Source: Fragilariopsis cylindrus CCMP1102 (lineage: Eukaryota > Bacillariophyta > Bacillariophyceae > Bacillariales > Bacillariaceae). From it: DNA of 64,000 nucleotides. The stretch lies in the NCBI GenBank assembly GCA_900095095.1, contig FMBT01000300.1, positions 62,001-126,000 on the forward strand. Reading direction: 5' to 3'. A program made the translations under genes and the position numbers. Of the stretch, positions 21,437-33,760 are shown one piece after another. The number at the start of each line of letters is the position of its first letter. The stretch's first letter is position 1. The notes beneath the pieces are model-generated. The model was not told the origin of the DNA and searched no databases. It was given only the letters and a program-made list of their open reading frames with translations.

Positions 21437-23321
21437 TTATTCAGTGATCTCTCCACTTCCTTTGACGACAACTTTTGCAGATGTGGCTCCAGATTGGGAA
21501 CCAACAGCTTCAATCGCATCGACAACATCCAAACCATCTAAAAGGGAATTTTGATAAAAGAGATAACGAACAGCATTAGAATCGAGTTCAATTCGCCAAT
21601 TCAAACGCATAATGTATCTTAAAAAGTTCTTCGTCATTTTTGATACTTACCAATAACCTTTCCGAAGACTACGTAAATGAGGAACGAAGAAAAGAAGTGG
21701 ACCGGTTAGATTAACGATTCGCTTCTGAATCAGCATTATCTTCACAATTCAAGATTAATTCACAGCGTAATTGAATACTAGTACGTACCAGTGTGTTTGC
21801 CATCCAACCATGGTGTGTCGGCAGTGCAGATGAAGAATTGACTTCCGTTAGTATTAGGTCCTGTTGTTCAAATCGAGAGGGATAAGATTATGTAAGAAAA
21901 AGCAAAATATGGAAGCGTTTTAAGAGTGACAAGATATCATAAACGGTTCATAATAAACGTACCAGCATTGGCCATAGATCTGTATAAAAATGCGAAGGTG
22001 AGTGTGTGTGTGTGTGAGTATACGTGCAAAGTAAAAATAATGAGGAGAGTAGAACACATGGCAACCAAAAATTCAGAATGATAACGTAATTTATGATAGT
22101 AACCCGCCAATTGAACATCTCATATTCGAATCATATCCTCTTAATTGTGGTCGGGATTAAATAGATAACAACAGACACAAACAAACCACGTACAAGATAC
22201 CTCTTCCAATGTGCGGTAGATCAAAATTCTCATCGTCGAACTTTTCACCGTAAATAGCTGAAAATATAGTAAAATTTGTCGAATAATAGCAAGGAGAATA
22301 GTATTTGAGTGACGAGATAAAAGAAGCCGAAGTCGGTAGATACAATGATAATAAGTACTTTCGAACAAATTAAGTTTAAATAGTAAAACAATATTGATGC
22401 GTAAGGTTTTCGTTTTTTTTCTTTCACGATCACAAAAATCTAACACGTACATTTTCCACCGGTTCCATTATGGTTGGTAAAGTCTGATTGGCACGAATAT
22501 ATGGATGTCGAATAAGGACAATGAGAAGTGGGATTAGTTAGTAACGCAGAACTGAGGAAATCAGGCAGAAGTAAATTTCCATACGAATAAAAATAAAGGA
22601 TCTATTGAAAGCCATCACTATTGCAAAAATTCTATACTCACCTCCTCCTTGGCACATGAAACCTTCAGATGCATTTTAAGTATATATCAAATAGAAATAT
22701 AACAAACGTTAAAACAAGCGAACTAACTTGGTAAGACATTTTCCTTTTCGTTGCCTAATATAAAATAAGAGTATATCATTTTCGATGATGGTAGAGTTAA
22801 AAGATTTTTTATTCCAACCATCATCACCTCAATCTATGCATCACATATCATATATCATATACTTACCAGGAATAACGCGATGGAAGCTATTCGTAACAAG
22901 TAGTGGTACAGTAATTAATACAGAAAAGTAAAAGCAAATATACGACAACAATATTGTAAGACAACAGTATTTATTTTATCTTTCCCGAACACGAATATAT
23001 AATATGTAACGACGTGAGTCGAAGCCAAAACGACACTCATCATAACAAAGTTGCCACTACTAGTACGTACCTCGATCCCTCGAAACCGAATCCTTTCTCT
23101 CCCGTACACAAGGCACGGAAGTTTTCTGCGGTCTTTGGGACAACTTCATCTTCCAACTTAAAGGTAATTCTACCGACATCTTCTCCACCAACTTCCATAT
23201 CAAAGTAAACCGTAGATTGCAAGATCGAAGTTGCACGAGAAAAACTTCTAGTGGCAGGCGCGAACGCCGCCGTTTTACTAGCAGCGGTGAGAAGAGCAGT
23301 AGAAAGCATAGCGAATTTCAT
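21437..23321 (-). CDS. Plastid-targeted cyclophilin-type peptidyl-prolyl isomerase, nine exons with microexons
   Basis: Exons (minus strand): 23321-23071, 22886-22867 (20 nt), 22662-22642 (21 nt), 22483-22451 (33 nt), 22257-22194 (64 nt), 21979-21963 (17 nt), 21860-21789 (72 nt), 21668-21651 (18 nt), 21537-21437. All junctions are GT-AG and the sum is 597 nt, exactly 199 codons (198 aa). The leader [27 protein letters not shown] is a signal peptide plus ASAFAP-type plastid transit motif. The isomerase domain is complete: [100 protein letters not shown]. The active-site Arg (FHRVIP), Phe-Met-Cys-Gln and Trp of the WLDG block are present, so it should be active and cyclosporin-binding. Located in the plastid stroma by inference. 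Confidence 0.95.
21991..22017. repeat. (TG)n microsatellite in a cyclophilin intron
   Basis: Short GT-rich dinucleotide tract within the intron between the 64-nt and 17-nt exons. Confidence 0.6.
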
Positions 23322-24330
23322 TCTTTGTAATAGTTATATTGATTGTTTATCCTAGATCGGTCTGTTTGATAGAAAAGTGTGAGTGCTTGAGACAAGATGG
23401 GAAGCAACAAGAACGGTAAAGTTGTTGTGGTTAGTCAGCGGGTTCACATTTTAAGATCTTTAATCACAAGATTGCCGCCGACCGACCGTGACGCGTCGAT
23501 GCACCTGTGGCTGGTCATGATGCATTTTCTCGCTTGAATTAACGCGCATCCTCACACATACGTACGACTGACAGGCATACAGTAGGATCCCTTTTATTAC
23601 TAGGCGAGAAACAGTGGTTTTGTTTCAGATACCACCTACCTGCTTGTCTTTAGTCAATTAAGGAACCATTGATATATAGAAACATATCCCATGCAATAGT
23701 CCAATAGTATTGCAGTTGTCTAAAGGACAACACAGGAAAGCTTGACTTTTTGGACCTATGATATATCAATAAATAAAACAGATAGCTTTGTTAGACACCT
23801 CACTTGATGCATCCTGAGTGAATCATGATCACATCGAATTGAGGATATAAGTATGGTCTCACTGTTACAGTTCTTCTGCAGTACAAAGAATATCTATTCT
23901 AGTCTATTAAGATACAAAAGTATCCTACCATTTCCGCCATTGATACCAATGATCTTTTGGTTTCATTCCCGAATTGATTTCATAGAAATGAGTTCTGGCT
24001 ACTATGCGTGGATCTTTAATAACTCCATATTCTCGAAGCTTTTCGGAACTCTAGTTTGTTTAATGGACGACGTTGGTCACAACCTGAATTCAAGAATAAA
24101 ACTAGAATAATACAGCTGGCAAAACCTGAATAATTTCTTGTGAATTTGACAGGAATTATGTTAACAAGGATCTATTATAAAAGGAATTTTGACAGAGAAA
24201 TTAAAGTTCAATAAAGCGAAAACTTCTTGACTAGATTGAAATTTAACTGGCTATCATCAACTTTGTTAGAGGAAAACGCATAAATGTTGCTAGATGATGT
24301 TGCACGATCTTCTGATAAGGATTTAGTTTC
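23322..24330. other. Intergenic between cyclophilin and DDX54
   Basis: About 1 kb. Promoter of the cyclophilin gene on the left side and 3' flank of the helicase on the right. A small plus-strand ORF at 23853-24110 has no recognisable content. Confidence 0.4.
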
Positions 24331-27235
24331 CTACTTCTTCCATCTACCACTATTTCCTCTCTTCCCCTGGGAACCTTTCTTCGGAGGTGCTTTAGAAGCA
24401 CTTTCATCATTTCTGTTGCTCCCTTCAACTCTTCTTCTATCCGATTTATTCATATTCTTCATCCTTACATTCTGTGAAGAGTCTCGATTCTTTTGGATGG
24501 ACTTAGCAGACTTAGGAGCATCTGAATCAGCATCTCCATTTTTACTCTTCTTCCCACCTTTATTTCTTTTAGCACTTTGTCTACCAGAAAATGGCACTGC
24601 GTCATCATCTCCTTCTTCTCCATCATTGTCAAATACACCATTTCGTCCAACAGATCGATTTGTCTTCTTTTGCCACTTTTCATAAATCTCGCCGAGTTTA
24701 AGTTTATCTTTTTGACGATTTGTCCACTCTCTAGTTTGACTCTCTTGCTATAACTGTCCCCGCTCAATTCAGCACCTACGGTTGTCTGAATGTATTTTCG
24801 TTTCGCCTTGTCCCATCGCATCATTCTTTGTTTCTGTACAAGTTCTTCATTTTCGTCGCCTACAACGTCTAACATGGCCTCTTCTAGACGCAAAGCATTT
24901 CCTGTCATACCTTTCATCGAGCTAGCTGCACTGGGTTGCATTGCTGCCTCTCTCTGCCGCTCTCTTTGAGATTCTTGGGTATTAGAAGTATGGTCGTTTT
25001 CGATAAAGAATGCGTTATCTCGGAAGTCACGCCCTCTCATATTCTTTTTTCGTTTATCTTCGTGATCATCATTGTTTGTAGCGGAACGAAGTGTTTCGGG
25101 GTTCTTCTTCAGACGACGTCTTTCAGCTTTGGACATTCGAGGTTTGGAATCAATAATTGGAGTCGAGGATTTTGAAATGCCTTTCCGACTGCTTTTCTCC
25201 TCCCCGTCATTGGAATCTTTAATTTTTTTCCCATTCAATTTGATGCTTTCAATTTCACGCGTTGCTTCTTCTGCCAGCTCGCTTCCAGCAATTACCAATA
25301 CTGCTCCTTTGTCTCTTGCCATTTTCATCTGTCGCCTCATGTTCTTCATTGCACTCAATGCAAAGCCGGTGTCATTTTTCTTGGTGGATAAAATCGTCCG
25401 ACCTTTGTCAATAATACTCTGCACACCAGTTTCCCTTCCACCTCCCATAGCAAATGCTTCGAAACGGTCTCTTTCGGTCGGAATTGTGACACAGCCTGTA
25501 AGAACTCTTGCCGCTTTCGAACATTATCCATATCATTCAATGTTCCTATCTTACCCTTCGACTTCGCTACTTCGTACTGTTCAATCTCCATTCCACGAAG
25601 AAGTGGATGTGGTGGAATCGAAAACCCGCCAACGCGCTCTCCCGTTTTCATTTTCTGACCTTCCAGAATTGCTTTCGCTCGTCTCACCCCTTCTCTGCTA
25701 GCTTCTGGACGCGTTCTTCGATATTGTTTCATAGCATTGTTGGAAGTTCTTGTAAGTGACCGCATCAGTTCCGCCATATCCGTACCTGCCAGTTCGGAAT
25801 CCTTGATTCGAATAACATTTTCCATTTCCAGAGTCAAAATTGATTCTGGGATTGACCCATAATGTATCATTTCGGGGGTCATTTCACCAAGCTTATATGA
25901 CTCGATTTTCGTAGAATCCTCACTACTTTTACTATCGTTACGAATGTAATCATCGCTTTCACCACCTTCATTATTGCCATTATTTCTGTTACTAGTATTG
26001 GTCAATCCATCTGCCGTGGACAGCCTACGACCAAGGAATAAGTGCAGATCGACCATGTACGGTAGTTCATCAGGCTCAACGAGAGCAAAACAGAATCCGA
26101 TTCGACCTGCACGAGCTACTCGTCCAGATCGATGAACGAATAACTTAGGGGATGGAGGGAAATGATAATGTATAACATGATCACACATAGGAATATCAAC
26201 TCCTCTAGCGGCAACATCCGTTACGACCATAATCGGTTTTTTTCCATTACGAAAAGCAGACAAATTTTTATTTCTTGCCTCAGGATCGAGTGTACCATAG
26301 ATCAACGTCGCTTCTTCTCCACTTGCACGAAGAAGATTTGCTACGTATTCAACGTGATGGCGTGTCGCACAAAATATTAGGGTAAGGCCCGTTCGTGTAC
26401 CTTCATTCGCATCCTTATCATCCTGAATAGCGCCCATAATTTGTAATAGTCCAGCATCCTTTTCTAAGCTCCTGCATGTGATGAAACTTACTCGTAAGTC
26501 ATCACTGACGGAAACTTCATTGTCGAGTCTTATCACCTGTGGATCGGTCATGAAACCACCTTTCGTAAATTCGATTAATATCTTTGGCATGGTAGCACTT
26601 AACATAACCTTTTGACACCGTTCTGGGATCGATCTTGAGATTTCTCTCAATTGTTGTGCGAATCCCATCTCTAACAACCGATCGGCTTCATCGAGAATAC
26701 ATATTTGACAATCTCTAAGAGACATATCCGGAATTTCTGATAAAATATGAGCTAATCTACCAGGAGTTGCAACGATAACGTCCGGTTTCGAACTAAGATC
26801 ATCGAATTGTTGTTCCATTCTTTCTCCACCATGAATACCAATAGATTTTATATCGGTAAAATGTGATATTTTTTGTAATACACGAAGTGTCTGTAACGAT
26901 AATTCTCTTGTCGGACTAAGAACGAGACCCCGTACACCACGGTTGTGGGTGTTTAATATACTCTTATCTTCATCACTTGCAAGTAATGTTTCCATCAATG
27001 GGATAAGAAATGCAGCTGTTTTACCTGATCCGGTACGAGCCATAACACATGAATCAGCTCCTGACATAACAACCGGCAAGGCCTTTCGTTGGACAGGTGT
27101 TGGATTACGAAACCCCATCCGGACAACTCCACGGTATACGGGTTCACTCAAACCAAGTGGCTTGAACCCGTTGCCAGTTCCACCACCACCGCCACCGCTA
27201 CCATTGTTAAAATTATGCTGTTTCTTTGATGCCAT
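24331..27235 (-). CDS. DDX54: DEAD-box RNA helicase DDX54/Dbp10, coding frame one base short at two sites
   Basis: Nucleolar ATP-dependent RNA helicase for 60S subunit assembly. From ATG 27235: Q-motif region GFKPLGLSEPVYRGVVRMGF...TPVQ, ARTGSGKT (66-73), PTREL, TPGR, LDEAD (181-185), SATMP (213-217), TDVAARGVDIP and HRSGRVARAGR. The Dbp10-specific C terminus is spread over three frames. QAVSQFRPKETV stops matching near 25464 (a T3 run on the coding strand) and the family sequence resumes as FAMGGGRETGVQSIIDKGRTIL. VKLESGQIVKK leaves frame at the A5 run 24709-24713, and KLKLGEIYEKWQKKTNRSVGR resumes, running to GNSGRWKK at 24331. One base added at each site restores a single reading of about 960 aa, so the gene is probably intact in the organism. 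The C-terminal tail is Lys/Arg-rich, as in the family. Confidence 0.93.
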
Positions 27236-27876
27236 CTTTATCTATATTAGCTATTAGCTTGTAATGAATAGAGATACCAATATACCTAGTAGGACTTGCT
27301 ATTGTATTAGAGTAAAGCTATTTTCTTCTATTTTGTTCTTCACTTTTTGAGTTGGATGCACATTTTTGCAGGTAATTTTCTCAAGCTAGAATTTTTTTTG
27401 ATAAAAATATTAATATACATGTATATTGAATGGTCGTTCCGATCTATCGATGAGTCCCGCACGATTGATTTTTTTGATTCATGACTAACTCATTCACGAT
27501 TGGCATGTTACTCGTCTTACTAAAATTTATATTTTTCAACACAGTATTCTACTGAACCGCACAAAGCACGCGCAATACCTACTACTCGTATCATCAGACA
27601 AACAGCAACAATTACCATTGCCTCTATTGCTAGTCATCATATTCAATATTTTAATCAATGTAAGTGTAGCAACGACCATGACCAAATAGAAAAATAGTAG
27701 CCGAATTCCCAATTGAACTTGCACTACGTTACTACGGTAGTATCATGGGGTCTTGCTGGTTCAATTGAACTAAAAATCGTATTAGCATGCATGCATTAAA
27801 AATTAAAGTATCGAGTCCATCGTCTAACAATACTGCATTTTATTTTCTTCTTCAGTTTAACTAAAATTATATAATC
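27236..27876. other. Divergent promoter region of DDX54 and RPS15
   Basis: 640-bp shared upstream region of two ribosome-related genes read in opposite directions: a helicase for 60S assembly and a 40S protein. Co-regulation is plausible but no shared motif was identified. Confidence 0.5.
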
Positions 27877-28320
27877 ATGGACGCCGAAAAAGTTGCCGAG
27901 TTACGTAAGAAGCGTCAGTTTCGTAAATTTACCTTCCGTGGTATTGAATTAGATCAATTGTTGGATTTGACAAATGATGAATTAATGGATCTGATCAAGG
28001 CTCGACCTCGTCGTCGTATGTCTAGAGGATTAAAGAGAAAGCCTATGGCATTAATCAAACGATTAAGACAGGCCAAGAAGGAGGCACCACCAGGTGAAAA
28101 ACCACGTGGTATCAAGACTCATTTACGTAATATGATTATCGTTCCTGAAATGATTGGTTCTATTATTGGTATCTACAATGGAAAGATGTTTTGTGGTGTT
28201 GAAATGAAACCAGAAATGATTGGTATGTATTTGGGTGAATTCGCTATCACATACAAGCCAGTTAGGCACGGACGACCTGGTGTGTCCGCTGCCCATCAAA
28301 CAAGATTCATCCCTCTTTAA
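27877..28320 (+). CDS. RPS15: 40S ribosomal protein S15 (uS19)
   Basis: Single-exon 147-aa protein of full family length. Sequence blocks [80 protein letters not shown] and the C-terminal decoding-site tail [16 protein letters not shown] are essentially canonical. uS19 lies in the head of the small subunit, contacts the P-site tRNA through its C-terminal tail and is needed for nuclear export of pre-40S particles. The upstream sequence is TAATC before ATG. Confidence 0.98.
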   Translation: MDAEKVAELRKKRQFRKFTFRGIELDQLLDLTNDELMDLIKARPRRRMSRGLKRKPMALIKRLRQAKKEAPPGEKPRGIKTHLRNMIIVPEMIGSIIGIYNGKMFCGVEMKPEMIGMYLGEFAITYKPVRHGRPGVSAAHQTRFIPL

Positions 28321-28697
28321 ATGACTATAATAATTATAATGCAACATAATTAATATATACACAATACACACACTTAAATACTTCATCAATCTAGGATTAA
28401 TACGTGCATGGTACCCAATTCTATAGAATTTTGTATTTTGATATTTACTAGGTGTTAAACAAAAAATGACGAAGTAGTGCAAAGTTAGTTGATGGTCTGT
28501 GAGTCTAGTCTAAAATGAATAGATCCTTATGCTGGAGTAATTTTAACGACTTCTTACGCCTTACTCGATAATCCTCCCCTCCTCACGTCTACTACTAGCT
28601 AGCTACAACGTTAAAATAATAAACATACCGTACCTTTCACTTTATTCATGATTACCAATTTTTAATAGTACTAATACAAACATCCTTCATCAAAATA
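28321..28697. other. Convergent intergenic region
   Basis: 3' flanks of RPS15 and the GT8 gene. Nothing else seen. Confidence 0.4.
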
Positions 28698-30119
28698 CTA
28701 TTTATCTTTTAATCTACTTTTATCAACGCTACTTGCCTTCGATAAAGTCAAGGATTTCATAGCGTAACTCTTTTCTGCTTTTTGTAATGCTATCCAGTAT
28801 AGATGAGCCTCACCACAAAAGCAAAGAGGATCCCTTACCTTACGCTTGCAACGTTGGGGATAGGTTCCTTTTGGAATTGGATCATACCGTTTCTCACATT
28901 GCCAACCCTTCTTTTCTGTAAAATGTAATATTTTTGTTGTTGACCGATGTTCATCCCAAAATTTGAAGTTCTGTACCTCCGCGTGTGTCTGAGCGTTGTA
29001 ATCCCATGATAGTGGAACGACTGCACCATTCTGAGCCTCGATATGTGGAATCACAGGATCCAATCCTTTTAGTATTATACTGTTGCTACTGCTTTTTCCA
29101 CTGCTACCGCTACTTGTACTACTGCTACGAGATTCAACAGTATCTAATGCAACAATTTCATTATTGAATGTACTATTGTTCAATCGATCGGGATATACAT
29201 TGTTTAAAAAATCTTGATCACTTGAATACCGTTTCATGAACGAATTATCTTTAGTGAGATTGAATACACGTTCCATCTCCGTACTAGATGTCTTCCAAAG
29301 AATACTACCCGTATTGAATAATTTCCATCTCATTTGGTACCAATCAATCGTACCAGCAACTCTATTATTTTTAGGATTTCGAAAGACTGTATCACATTTC
29401 ATAACCTCTCGTAAATCTCCCACAGCTAATGTATCAGCATCCATGAGCATTACACATTTATATTCACTAAGACCGATGGCAGTGACTTTTGTGTACGTAG
29501 TTTTATACCGTGGAAATGTAGGTAGATGTTTCTGTTGAATAGGAAAATCGGGAGCAGTTCCCATCGTCCAACCAACTGACTCTAATCGGATCACATCATC
29601 AGTTTCTAATTCGAATCCCTCACGGAGGAGTAATAATTGATGAGTCCGCGATGGATCAATATTTCCTTTCAGTGATGCGCCCAATGCCAATGCACCATTA
29701 ATGTAATCACGAGCCGTAAAGACCACACGGGATGCCTTTTCTTCTGTAGTTCCATCTGTAATCATACATACGATGGCCGATGTGGCAGGTTCCATTGTTT
29801 CACAAGGATATTTAATATGTAAGAATGGTAGTTGCAACGCATCACGGGCTACTCGAACGCGTTCGCACCACGACCTTCTATCTATATGCAATATACTACT
29901 ACTACTACTACTACTACTACTAATATCACCAAACCCCATATCTCCCAAGAAGAGATAATTTCTCAATGTCATTCCGATTACCGATATAAGGAGTATCAGC
30001 AAGAAAATCGTTCGTTGTCGCCGCGTCGTACGATCATTTCGGTTTCGTTGTTCATTCAAACCGCGGAAAAGTTGCGGGACGGCACGATTTCGTTGTTTAG
30101 GATAACTTTTCATAGTCAT
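28698..30119 (-). CDS. GT8-family glycosyltransferase, type II Golgi membrane protein
   Basis: Single-exon 473-aa protein from ATG 30119; a longer frame to 30197 begins with GTG and is not used. A basic cytosolic tail is followed by one membrane helix (RTIFLLILLISVIGMTL), a Ser-rich linker and a GT-A catalytic domain. ARDYINGALALGASL and LLLLREGFELETDDVIRLESVGW give the nucleotide-sugar fold. KCVMLMDADTLAVGDL supplies the metal-binding DxD, FNTGSILWKTS and YSSDQDFLNNVYP the acceptor side, and KILHFTEKKGWQCEKRYDP the C-terminal HxxG-like region. This is the glycogenin/GATL-like arrangement of family GT8, retaining, UDP-sugar dependent. A Ser-rich insertion splits the domain near residue 350. 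Substrate unknown; Golgi location inferred from topology. Confidence 0.85.
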   Translation of the reverse strand: MTMKSYPKQRNRAVPQLFRGLNEQRNRNDRTTRRQRTIFLLILLISVIGMTLRNYLFLGDMGFGDISSSSSSSSSILHIDRRSWCERVRVARDALQLPFLHIKYPCETMEPATSAIVCMITDGTTEEKASRVVFTARDYINGALALGASLKGNIDPSRTHQLLLLREGFELETDDVIRLESVGWTMGTAPDFPIQQKHLPTFPRYKTTYTKVTAIGLSEYKCVMLMDADTLAVGDLREVMKCDTVFRNPKNNRVAGTIDWYQMRWKLFNTGSILWKTSSTEMERVFNLTKDNSFMKRYSSDQDFLNNVYPDRLNNSTFNNEIVALDTVESRSSSTSSGSSGKSSSNSIILKGLDPVIPHIEAQNGAVVPLSWDYNAQTHAEVQNFKFWDEHRSTTKILHFTEKKGWQCEKRYDPIPKGTYPQRCKRKVRDPLCFCGEAHLYWIALQKAEKSYAMKSLTLSKASSVDKSRLKDK

Positions 30120-30521
30120 TGAGTCTGGAGTTAGGTATGTGGGTGGGTGGAGGAATGACAACGGCGGCGATGATAACAATTCAAATAATGGTCTCACTCA
30201 TACCCTTTCTTGTACGTTGTTTAGATGATAACAATGGTGTGATTTGACAACTGAATAGCTGTCACATCGGACAAATCCCGAAGCAATTTTTAAACTTTTT
30301 TCAATTCATTCAATGAAAAATGAGGCGAAACATTTGAACATTGAATATTGAATACAATGGTATTGAATATTGACATAACGGTCACCTCATTCTCGGAATG
30401 AATCCCGCGCGAATGAATCAAAAATGACAAAAAAAAATCCTTGACTTTTTTTTACACCTTATTACACCATGACATTTCTTTTGATATTCTATTCTTGCTT
30501 ACTTTCAATTTCGACTTAGTG
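30120..30521. other. Divergent promoter region (GT8 and HROB-like genes)
   Basis: About 400 bp. Several ATTGAATATTGA-type repeats at 30340-30375. No gene. Confidence 0.4.
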
Positions 30522-32866
30522 ATGAAGAAAGCAACAAAACACCGGAAACGACACACGATACCGGGACCGGCTGGGATCTTGTGGTCGTCATCACATCCGG
30601 ATGAAAAATCCAGCCATGTTCGTGGTGGTGGTGGTGGTGGTGAGGAAGACGAAGGGTTGACACAGCAGCCACTATTTTCGAATAATCGAAATGGTGACAT
30701 CAGCAACGACGGCGACAGCAAAAACAAGAGAAACAAAAAGAACCGAGGTCGTCATCACGATATGTCGCCCCATGCCTGGTCGACCATGCAACAATCACTT
30801 GAAATCGTTACACCGTATCTGCCTAGTCATACCCAAGGTGATATCAAACGTCGGTATGAACTTTTACGGCCGCATTTACCGTCGAATTGTGTTTTATTAT
30901 TGGAAATATTAAGAGGAAAGCACGATGTAAAAATGACAAAAGATGCAGATGATTTATTTTTATGTGTCTGGGTAGAATCTATCGACGAAACAAACTCTCA
31001 TCATGGGGTGTTTACGGTAGAATTACGTGACGAAACTGGTGCAAAAATTCGTGCATGGATCGAGCCAAAATTTGTTAAAGCCGAGCTTCAAAAAGGAGCA
31101 CAAAACGACGATAAAAATACTGAAAAATCAAAGTCATCGATGGGTGTAGTCCGAACCGGTGTTGTTTGGATGCTGCGGAATGTTTCAATGATCGTGTTCA
31201 AAAACGACAACAATAATAACAATACTAATAACAATAACAATAATAATAACAACAACAACAATATAGGACGATCTTCTTTGTCATCGTCGATAACACGGAT
31301 GCTAGTCGTTTCAGAAAATAATATCAAAGAAGTATGGACACCCGAACAACACATGGCTCAGACTCAACCGAACGAGGAAGATGATTCTCCTGAGGCTCAA
31401 CGGAAGTATTTGGATTGGATGGAAAAACGTAAAGCTCTGGTGGTTTCATCGCCATCATCTTCATCAAAAAAGAAGAAGAAGAAAAAAAAGAAAGACGACG
31501 CAACCATCAACATAACCACGATAATGACGATGGCGACGATAACGATAGCGATGATGAAGGACAGCCCGAAGAAGAAGACTACGAACGCGATCACGATGGT
31601 AGGGGCTCCACAACAAACGGATTATGGAATCAATTACGAACGGAACCATCGTCACCCTTGGCATATCGAGATGTGAATAACGTACAGGGATATGACAGCA
31701 CTATCAAGACCACAACCACCGACAACAGCACAAGTATAAGTGGCGACAAAAGTCAGAAAACTTCTGACCTACACAAACAATTGTTCTCCATCTCGAATAG
31801 TGCTAGTGCAGGGAAAGACGAAGTATTAGATTCGTCTGGGTCGCACGCCGAAGAGATATCAACAACGATGACGACAACACATTTACATCATCCTAGCCAA
31901 TGCAGTACACAACTTGCGACACAACCTGACTCCCCCCGGAGAAGACATCATAGTTACAATACTACAAATCAAAACGAAAATCTGCAATCGTCGATAGGAG
32001 GAGAATTGTCCAACGATATGAACGATAAAGACTGTGAATACGATGCAAATGGCCGAAGCATATGTAGCAACACTATGACAAGTGACAACGAATATACCCA
32101 AGGAGGTACAGTTTGCAACAACAACAACAACAACAGTAGCAGTAGCAGTAGCAGCAGCAGCAGTAGCTTTCACGAAGATAGGAGTCGAGAGATAACTTCA
32201 CAACGAATAATGTCGTCGCGTTCTCCAATGGAAACGATCGATCAAACAATACATCCATCCTCTATTTCGTCGTCTCCATCGTATGAGAATTCCCAAAGGA
32301 AGAACGACAGTACGTCTTCACATCAAAACGATATTGCTTCGAAACAGAAGAAAAAGAAAGTGAAAAAGAAAATGAAGAATAAGAAACGAAGCCGCGATTC
32401 TATTTCTTCTACTACTCATATCTCTGGACAAGTCTTGAACGAAACCGTCGAGATGGCAGAATCGAAAAAGAAGAAGGAAGCGAAGAGCGCAATAAGCCCA
32501 ACCCGTAGAGTCAATAGTCCAATTCGTATGGCCGGCTCCGTTTGGAACACACCCGATGCTTCGATACTACAAATGCTCGATAAAGAAGAAGAAGAAGAGG
32601 AAACACAAACCGTCACCTGGAAATCACCCGCTTTTTCTACACAGCAACGACATCCGCCGCTGGTCAGCAATATAGCAAGTCGTCGTGGTGATGCTAATGG
32701 AATTGTGGATGATCCTCAATTAGAGAGTGAAGAAAACGACAATAAAACACGCCCTTTGCAATCTGCCAGGATTGAAAGAGGATCATGCGAGAATATGTTT
32801 GAACCATCTAGCTGGGCAGGTATTGATATGTCAGCATTAAGTGACGATGATGATTGTAATTTCTAG
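30522..32866 (+). CDS. HROB-like OB-fold protein of homologous recombination, coding frame one base short
   Basis: Starts at ATG 30522 (MKKATKHRKRHTIPGPAGILW). The motif PGPAGIL, HAWSTMQQSL, then a single OB fold fits the C-terminal domain of HROB/C17orf53 (DUF4539): LLLEILRGKHDVKMTKDADDLFLCVWVESI, GVFTVELRDETGAKIRAWIEPKF, then GVVRTGVVWMLRNVSMIVFK and MLVVSENNIKEVWTPE. In animals HROB recruits and activates the MCM8-MCM9 helicase at recombination intermediates. The OB fold is split by an Asn-rich run (about 31208-31263). The frame shifts at the A8 run 31482-31489, where one more A would join a second open stretch to 32866. That tail has an N/Q/S-rich middle, a Lys-rich patch, GSVWNTPDASILQMLDKEEEEEE and the acidic end SSWAGIDMSALSDDDD. 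Family call rests on the OB region; moderate certainty. Confidence 0.68.
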
Positions 32867-33404
32867 GCTTACAGATGAAAGAATCTATTTATTTCTCCCT
32901 ATATAACTTCGAGTAGTAGTGCTTTATGAATCCTCAACTTTTTGTTGCTGTTGGTCCAAACACAATATACAATCCAAGAACATAAAACAAAATAATTGTA
33001 GTATAGTTGAGTATTATGTATTATAACAGTCAACAGTCAATATCTTCGCCTCTTATTTAAATAAGTGAATAAGAAGATACTATCTTCAAATATGTATTTA
33101 TACTAAGTATTGAATACATTTTCCCTTTCAAATCTAACTGTTAATTATTTTTGAGAAAAATTGCCTATTGCGAAACCGTTTTCATGAAAGTTTGAGAGTG
33201 GAGCGGTAGTAAGATTTTAGTAGGTAAAGATGGGCACAAATTTCACGCTCTCATTCATTTGGCGTATTGAGTATTGGCGCGCCAAATTTTCCCAAAAAAA
33301 TTTGAAAAAGTGAAGGCCAGAATTAAGAATTGTCAACAACTTAGCTTGTCAAGACACAGTCGTACTAACGTTCGTTATTTCCCCCTACCGTATCGAATCA
33401 TAAG
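32867..33404. other. Intergenic
   Basis: 540 bp, AT-rich; no feature seen. A GGCGCGCC-containing segment lies near 33277. Confidence 0.4.
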
Positions 33405-33726
33405 ATGACGGATCAATCCTTTGTTATGGCTGCATTATCCGTGGTAGCAAACGCAAACGCAAACGCAACTGTAGCAGCGGCGGCAGGTGACACAAATAAT
33501 AGCTTAGCAGTAAGCAGATCGTTGATATCCTTCCTTCGAATGGAAGCAGACTTATCTGAGGAAAGAGCTAAACGATTGAGAAAGCAAGCGGCAACCATAG
33601 CTGAGCAATTTGGAATTACAGAAGAATCTCAACAAGCGTATGGTACGTTCGTCGTAATAAGCACACATAATACGGTTTAGATCTTGGCTGTTGCATTAAA
33701 AAAACTTGTCTAATATTTAACAATTA

Positions 33727-33760
<34 letters not shown>

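Noticed and set aside
24284-25701. Long antisense ORFs opposite the DDX54 C terminus
   Set aside because: They mirror the Lys/Arg/Glu-rich helicase tail in the opposite strand; the helicase frame is the conserved one.
27536-27724. 62-codon minus-strand ORF between DDX54 and RPS15
   Set aside because: No conserved content; lies in a divergent promoter region.
30120-30197. Extended N terminus for the GT8 protein
   Set aside because: The extension starts with GTG and adds no domain; ATG 30119 is the first proper start.
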